Shown: positions 24,111-26,348 of the stretch, piece by piece
Layout: each line of letters opens with the position of its first letter
Numbering within the stretch: position 1 is the first letter of the stretch
NCBI GenBank assembly: GCA_963978265.1
Contig: CAXBQV010000007.1
Location: 1-26,348, forward strand
Reading direction: 5' to 3'
Length of the DNA stretch: 26,348 nucleotides
Source of the DNA: JAKALQ01 sp963978265
Lineage (GTDB): Bacteria; Actinomycetota; Actinomycetes; S36-B12; UBA5976
The notes under the pieces: model-generated
Told to the model about the DNA's origin: nothing
What the model saw: only the letters and a program-made list of their open reading frames with translations
Databases searched by the model: none
Position numbers and translations under genes: made by a program

Positions 24111-24613
24111 ACATGAAGTACGCACTCGCAATTCTGGTCGTGTTGGTGGTCGTTGTAGGACTCCTCCTCACCGTTCCATCGCTGAGCAGGGTGACGCTCT
24201 CCGCAACCGTCGAGAGTGCGAAGTCGATCGATGAAGCGTTTGCATACATGGCGGACTTCACAACGACGACGGAATGGGATCCGGCAACCGTCGTCACCGA
24301 GAAGTTGAGCGGGGACGGTGGCCTTGGTTCGCGATACCGCAATGTCACCGAATTCAACGGCACCCAGACGCAACTCGAGTATGTGGTGACCGACTTCCGT
24401 GCGAATGATCGAGTGGAGCTCCGTGGAGAAAACAAGACGTTGAGCGCGGTCGACACGATGACGTTCCGCAAGACGTCGTCAGGAACCCGTGTGACCTATA
24501 CGGCCGAATTCACTTTCAAAGGTGTGTATCGGCTTGTATCACCGTTCCTACGTGGAGCGTTTGCGAAACTGGAAGTCGGCGCATTGCAAGGGCTCACGCG
24601 GCACTTGAACTAG
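24107..24613 (+). CDS. Membrane-anchored SRPBCC (START/polyketide-cyclase fold) protein
   Basis: This 168-residue protein has a single N-terminal hydrophobic helix (KYALAILVVLVVVVGLLLTVPSL, about residues 4-24) followed by an SRPBCC domain starting TLSATVESAKSIDEAFAYMADFTTTTEWDP. SRPBCC domains form a hydrophobic pocket for lipids or other apolar ligands. Its start overlaps the carH-like stop by 4 nt (ATGA), so it is co-expressed with the regulator and may handle a lipid made or altered by the divergent operon. That role is inference. The stop overlaps the Rrf2 gene stop in CTAG. Confidence 0.85.
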   Translation: MNMKYALAILVVLVVVVGLLLTVPSLSRVTLSATVESAKSIDEAFAYMADFTTTTEWDPATVVTEKLSGDGGLGSRYRNVTEFNGTQTQLEYVVTDFRANDRVELRGENKTLSAVDTMTFRKTSSGTRVTYTAEFTFKGVYRLVSPFLRGAFAKLEVGALQGLTRHLN

Positions 24614-25080
24614 GCGCGTCGCTCCCACGCACCTGGCGCCTTCAGCAGTGCCTGGATCGCCACGTTGAATTCGCCATCCAGGAGATCGTCCAGCGTGACG
24701 CGTTCGAGAACGTCGCGGATGGAAACCCGGGCAGCGATCCACAGATCGCGCAAGTGCGTTGCGGCGCCGCCGTAGTCGACATCTTCGGGACGCTCGCCGC
24801 GTACTGCTGCCAATGGACCCTCGAGTGACCGCACAACATCGGCAACGGTGATGCGGTCCGCGGGTCGGTCGAGTCTGTACCCACCGTCGACGCCGCGTTT
24901 GCTCGCAATGATCCCGTCGTTGCGGAGGTCCCGCAGGATCGCTTCGAGGAACTTCATCGGGATGTCCTGTGCAGCCGCGATCGTCTCGCCCTTGACGAGC
25001 GCCTTGTCGTCGGTCCGGGCAACCGTTGCCAACTCGAGCAAGGCCCGAACCGCGTAGTCAACTTTGGCGGAGACGTGCAC
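24610..25080 (-). CDS. Rrf2-family transcriptional regulator
   Basis: This is an Rrf2 winged-helix regulator of about 156 residues. It starts VHVSAKVDYAVRALLELA, then has AAAQDIPMKFLEAILRDLRNDGIIASKRGVDGGYRLDRPADRITVADVVRSLEGPLAAVRG. It has no cysteine in this region, so it lacks the three-Cys Fe-S site of IscR and NsrR and is nearer the CymR type that controls sulfur assimilation. GTG 25080 gives the usual family N-terminus; GTG 25086 and ATG 25110 are possible alternatives. The remains of a sulfonate-type ABC permease lie directly upstream on the same strand, which fits a sulfur-source regulator. Confidence 0.88.
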   Translation of the reverse strand: MHVSAKVDYAVRALLELATVARTDDKALVKGETIAAAQDIPMKFLEAILRDLRNDGIIASKRGVDGGYRLDRPADRITVADVVRSLEGPLAAVRGERPEDVDYGGAATHLRDLWIAARVSIRDVLERVTLDDLLDGEFNVAIQALLKAPGAWERRA

Positions 25081-25116
25081 AGGCACATCTAAGCAGCCAC
25101 GCCGGTACATGTGGGT

Positions 25117-25400
25117 TCAGCGCCTGCCCAGACCACGATTTCGAAGCACGCGGTGACGAATCGGAGCGAACACCAGGCGCTCTACCGCCACACCCACCGT
25201 CAGAATAAGGAGAATCGCTCCGAGCACGAGCGGCATGTCCCCAAGGGTTCGGCCCGTATCAAGCATCTGCCCTAAGCCAGGGCCGAGAACTGGCGATACG
25301 GCAATGAGCTCAGCTGCCATGAGTGAGCGCCATGAGAATGCCCAGCCTTGCTCCAGTCCCGCGAGGAATCCCGGCAAAGCAGCGGGCAGCAGGATGAAGC
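25117..25400 (-). CDS. ABC transporter permease, SsuC/TauC-like, C-terminal part only
   Basis: About 94 C-terminal residues of a binding-protein-dependent permease are present: ILLPAALPGFLAGLEQGW, then FSWRSLMAAELIAVSPVLG and LVLGAILLILTVGVAVERLVF, ending RNRGLGRR. Such permeases import sulfonates, taurine, nitrate or similar ligands. The cytoplasmic EAA loop normally reads EAA-x3-G-x9-I-x-LP; only the final I-x-LP half is here, and the preceding residues belong to an unrelated dioxygenase. The permease is therefore cut at about 25393-25410, most likely by a mis-join. The C-terminal part fits its neighbour, an Rrf2 gene that starts 7-37 bp downstream. Confidence 0.82.
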
Positions 25401-25797
25401 GGATCGCGTGCGGGATGTCGCCCTTGTCGAGATAGGCGAGGCCGCGCGCCTCGGCTTCGAATTTCTCGGCCCACGGGTAAGCGGGCGCGTTCTCCACGCC
25501 CCAGGCGTACGCGCGCAGATTGTGCACCAGATTGCCGCTGCCAAAGATCAGGACGCCTTCTTCGCGCAACTGGGCCAGGCGGCGTCCGATTTCGAAATGG
25601 TACTGCGGCGGCTGCGTGGCATCGATGCTGAGCTGCACCACCGGCACATCCTCCGGCATGTAAAAACGGAACCAGGCCGCCAGCGCATAGCTGGTCGTGG
25701 CGATAGCGCCCGCCTGCTGCTGCGTCCGCAACGAAGCCGTCTGCGGCGCCAACGCCTGCCTGGCTTGATTCTGCTCGAAGACATCGCCAGCGCGCAT
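25401..25797 (-). pseudogene. Fragment of a 4,5-DOPA dioxygenase-type extradiol enzyme (DODA/YgiD family)
   Basis: The segment DVPVVQLSIDATQPP, then YHFEIGRRLAQLREEGVLI and FGSGNLVHNLRAYAWG is unmistakable DODA/YgiD sequence, with the GSGNxVHN block that contains an active-site His. It covers only the middle of the ~260-residue family. The N-terminal metal-binding part (normally starting near a GHGSP motif) is absent and replaced by unrecognised residues. The C-terminal third is replaced in frame by an ABC permease. No such fusion is known to me. The CGC/CTG-rich codon choice looks more proteobacterial than the rest of the window. It is called a fragment, probably from another genome. Confidence 0.7.
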
Positions 25798-25806
25798 CGC
25801 TCTCGG

Positions 25807-26049
25807 ATGAAGACCACCGTGCTCGTGGACATTCAGGCACGCTTTGCGGAAAAGCCAGGAGACTCCTCCTCGGTAGAGGTTTCCTATTTTTTCTTCGATG
25901 AGCGGATCAATCCAATCAGTCGGTTTATCGCACGCTCAGAACGGATCGGTGCCTTTCCCTTATCTCCTGCGAACTACCAAAAGCTTTCCGATAAGGTTTC
26001 AGGAGATTTGCGGAGCAAATTGGAAACCCTGCTTTCTAGTGAACCGTAG
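25807..26049 (+). CDS. Unrecognised 80-residue ORF in the anomalous right end
   Basis: From ATG 25807 the frame encodes MKTTVLVDIQARFAEKP, then SSVEVSYFFFDERINPISRFIARSERIGAFPLSPANYQKLS and ends TLLSSEP. I do not recognise a family. The amino-acid mix is protein-like and the base composition is clearly lower in GC than in the main window. The frame stays open far to the left, across the dioxygenase fragment, so the true start may be upstream or lost in a junction. It could be a genuine small gene or the 3' end of a larger one from the foreign segment. Confidence 0.4.
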   Translation: MKTTVLVDIQARFAEKPGDSSSVEVSYFFFDERINPISRFIARSERIGAFPLSPANYQKLSDKVSGDLRSKLETLLSSEP

Positions 26050-26058
26050 GCGAGAGCT

Positions 26059-26348
26059 TCAGTTTCCAGGCGTGCCAGGAGCTAGCCCAATTTTTTGCTG
26101 CATCTCTTCGAGCTGCTTTTGCAGCTGCTCTTTCTGCTCGTTCGACAGCTCGCCCTTGTCGAGCTTCTCTTGCAGCTTCTTCACTTCCTCGGCCGCCTTC
26201 TTCAGGTCGACATCGTTCTCCATGTCGCGAATGATCGTCTCGACGCTCTCCACATCGGAGGCGTAAAAACGCTCAAGCGCTTTGTTCACATCGGTCGTCG
26301 AAGCCACCACGATCCGCACGTCCTTGCCCAGGAACGTTCGCAGTTCGT
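26059..26348 (-). CDS. C-terminal fragment with GspE/PilB N-domain-like sequence (runs off window)
   Basis: The frame is open to the window edge and reads ELRTFLGKDVRIVVASTTDV, then NKALERFYASDVESVETIIRD, which resembles the type II secretion/type IV pilus ATPase N-terminal (MshEN) domain pattern in which a residue run ending VVAS precedes an AI-ERYY helix. It then becomes a charged coiled coil (about 26 residues rich in Lys, Glu and Gln) and ends QKIGLAPGTPGN before TGA. Ending right after this domain is unusual for a secretion ATPase, so it may be a regulator that borrows the domain. Its origin is doubtful like the rest of this end. Confidence 0.45.
   Translation of the reverse strand, partial: ELRTFLGKDVRIVVASTTDVNKALERFYASDVESVETIIRDMENDVDLKKAAEEVKKLQEKLDKGELSNEQKEQLQKQLEEMQQKIGLAPGTPGN

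Noticed and set aside
25348..25806. Leftward extension of the plus-strand ORF that ends at 26049
   Set aside because: Most of it is antisense to clear dioxygenase and permease sequence and shows no protein family features; only the part from about 25807 was kept.
1..26348. CRISPR arrays, insertion sequences, integrases, prophage or toxin-antitoxin genes
   Set aside because: No repeat-spacer pattern, transposase, integrase or phage gene was seen; the only tandem repeats are the short operator elements at 23137-23220.

Overview
The window reads as about 25.4 kb of a compact, moderately GC-rich actinobacterial chromosome. A further ~0.95 kb at the right end looks like foreign or mis-joined sequence. 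Actinomycetota is suggested by the cydABDC order with a DevS/DevR-like two-component pair, a MobA fused to a DUF6457-like tail, many GTG starts, and pervasive ATGA stop/start overlaps. An Acidimicrobiia-like lineage is possible, but this is an inference and I cannot fix the class from sequence alone.

Layout. (1) 1-1765: ilvD, 5'-truncated by the window edge, converging on a pirin gene. (2) 2744-4249: a divergent intergenic region with a near-palindromic operator candidate, then a class III PLP aminotransferase. (3) 4250-11852: a respiratory block with cydA, cydB (cytochrome bd oxidase), cydD, cydC (its ABC maturation exporter), a GAF histidine kinase like DevS/DosS, and a convergent NarL/DevR-like regulator. 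A DevR-box-like sequence lies about 115 bp upstream of cydA. (4) 11909-13732: a small membrane protein, tRNA-Gly(CCC), and a two-gene ABC-2 exporter whose start codon almost touches the tRNA 3' end. (5) 13733-18290: a molybdenum-cofactor cluster, moeA on the minus strand and mobA-DUF6457, moaC, mog/moaB, moaE, moaA on the plus strand, with moaD facing it. (6) 18051-23127: a six-gene minus-strand operon in which every junction overlaps: FAD amine oxidase, DUF1365, cyclopropane-synthase-like methyltransferase, SDR, MpaB/DUF2236 oxygenase, moaD. (7) 23223-24613: a divergent CarH/LitR-type MerR regulator with a B12-binding domain, plus a membrane-anchored SRPBCC protein. (8) 24610-25400: an Rrf2 regulator and the 3' end of a sulfonate/nitrate-type ABC permease.

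The most interesting part is regions 6-7. The 95-bp gap between the amine-oxidase gene and the carH-like gene holds seven copies of a TGTC-cored element. Four lie at 12, 11 and 11 bp spacing and two more are 11 bp apart. Thermus CarH is known (from memory) to bind ~11-bp direct repeats head-to-tail. The three leading operon genes resemble the UfaD, UfaO and UfaM set that makes methylated furan fatty acids in Rhodobacter. The working hypothesis is a light- and cobalamin-controlled operon for membrane-lipid modification against photo-oxidative stress, extended by an SDR and an oxygenase and translationally coupled to moaD.

All five convergent gene pairs have stop codons that overlap, abut or lie 3 nt apart, so none has room for a conventional terminator. 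From about 25400 to the end the sequence carries fragments of unrelated genes (4,5-DOPA dioxygenase, an unknown 80-aa ORF, a GspE-N-like fragment). The in-frame joint cuts through the permease's conserved loop, so an assembly chimera is the simplest explanation.
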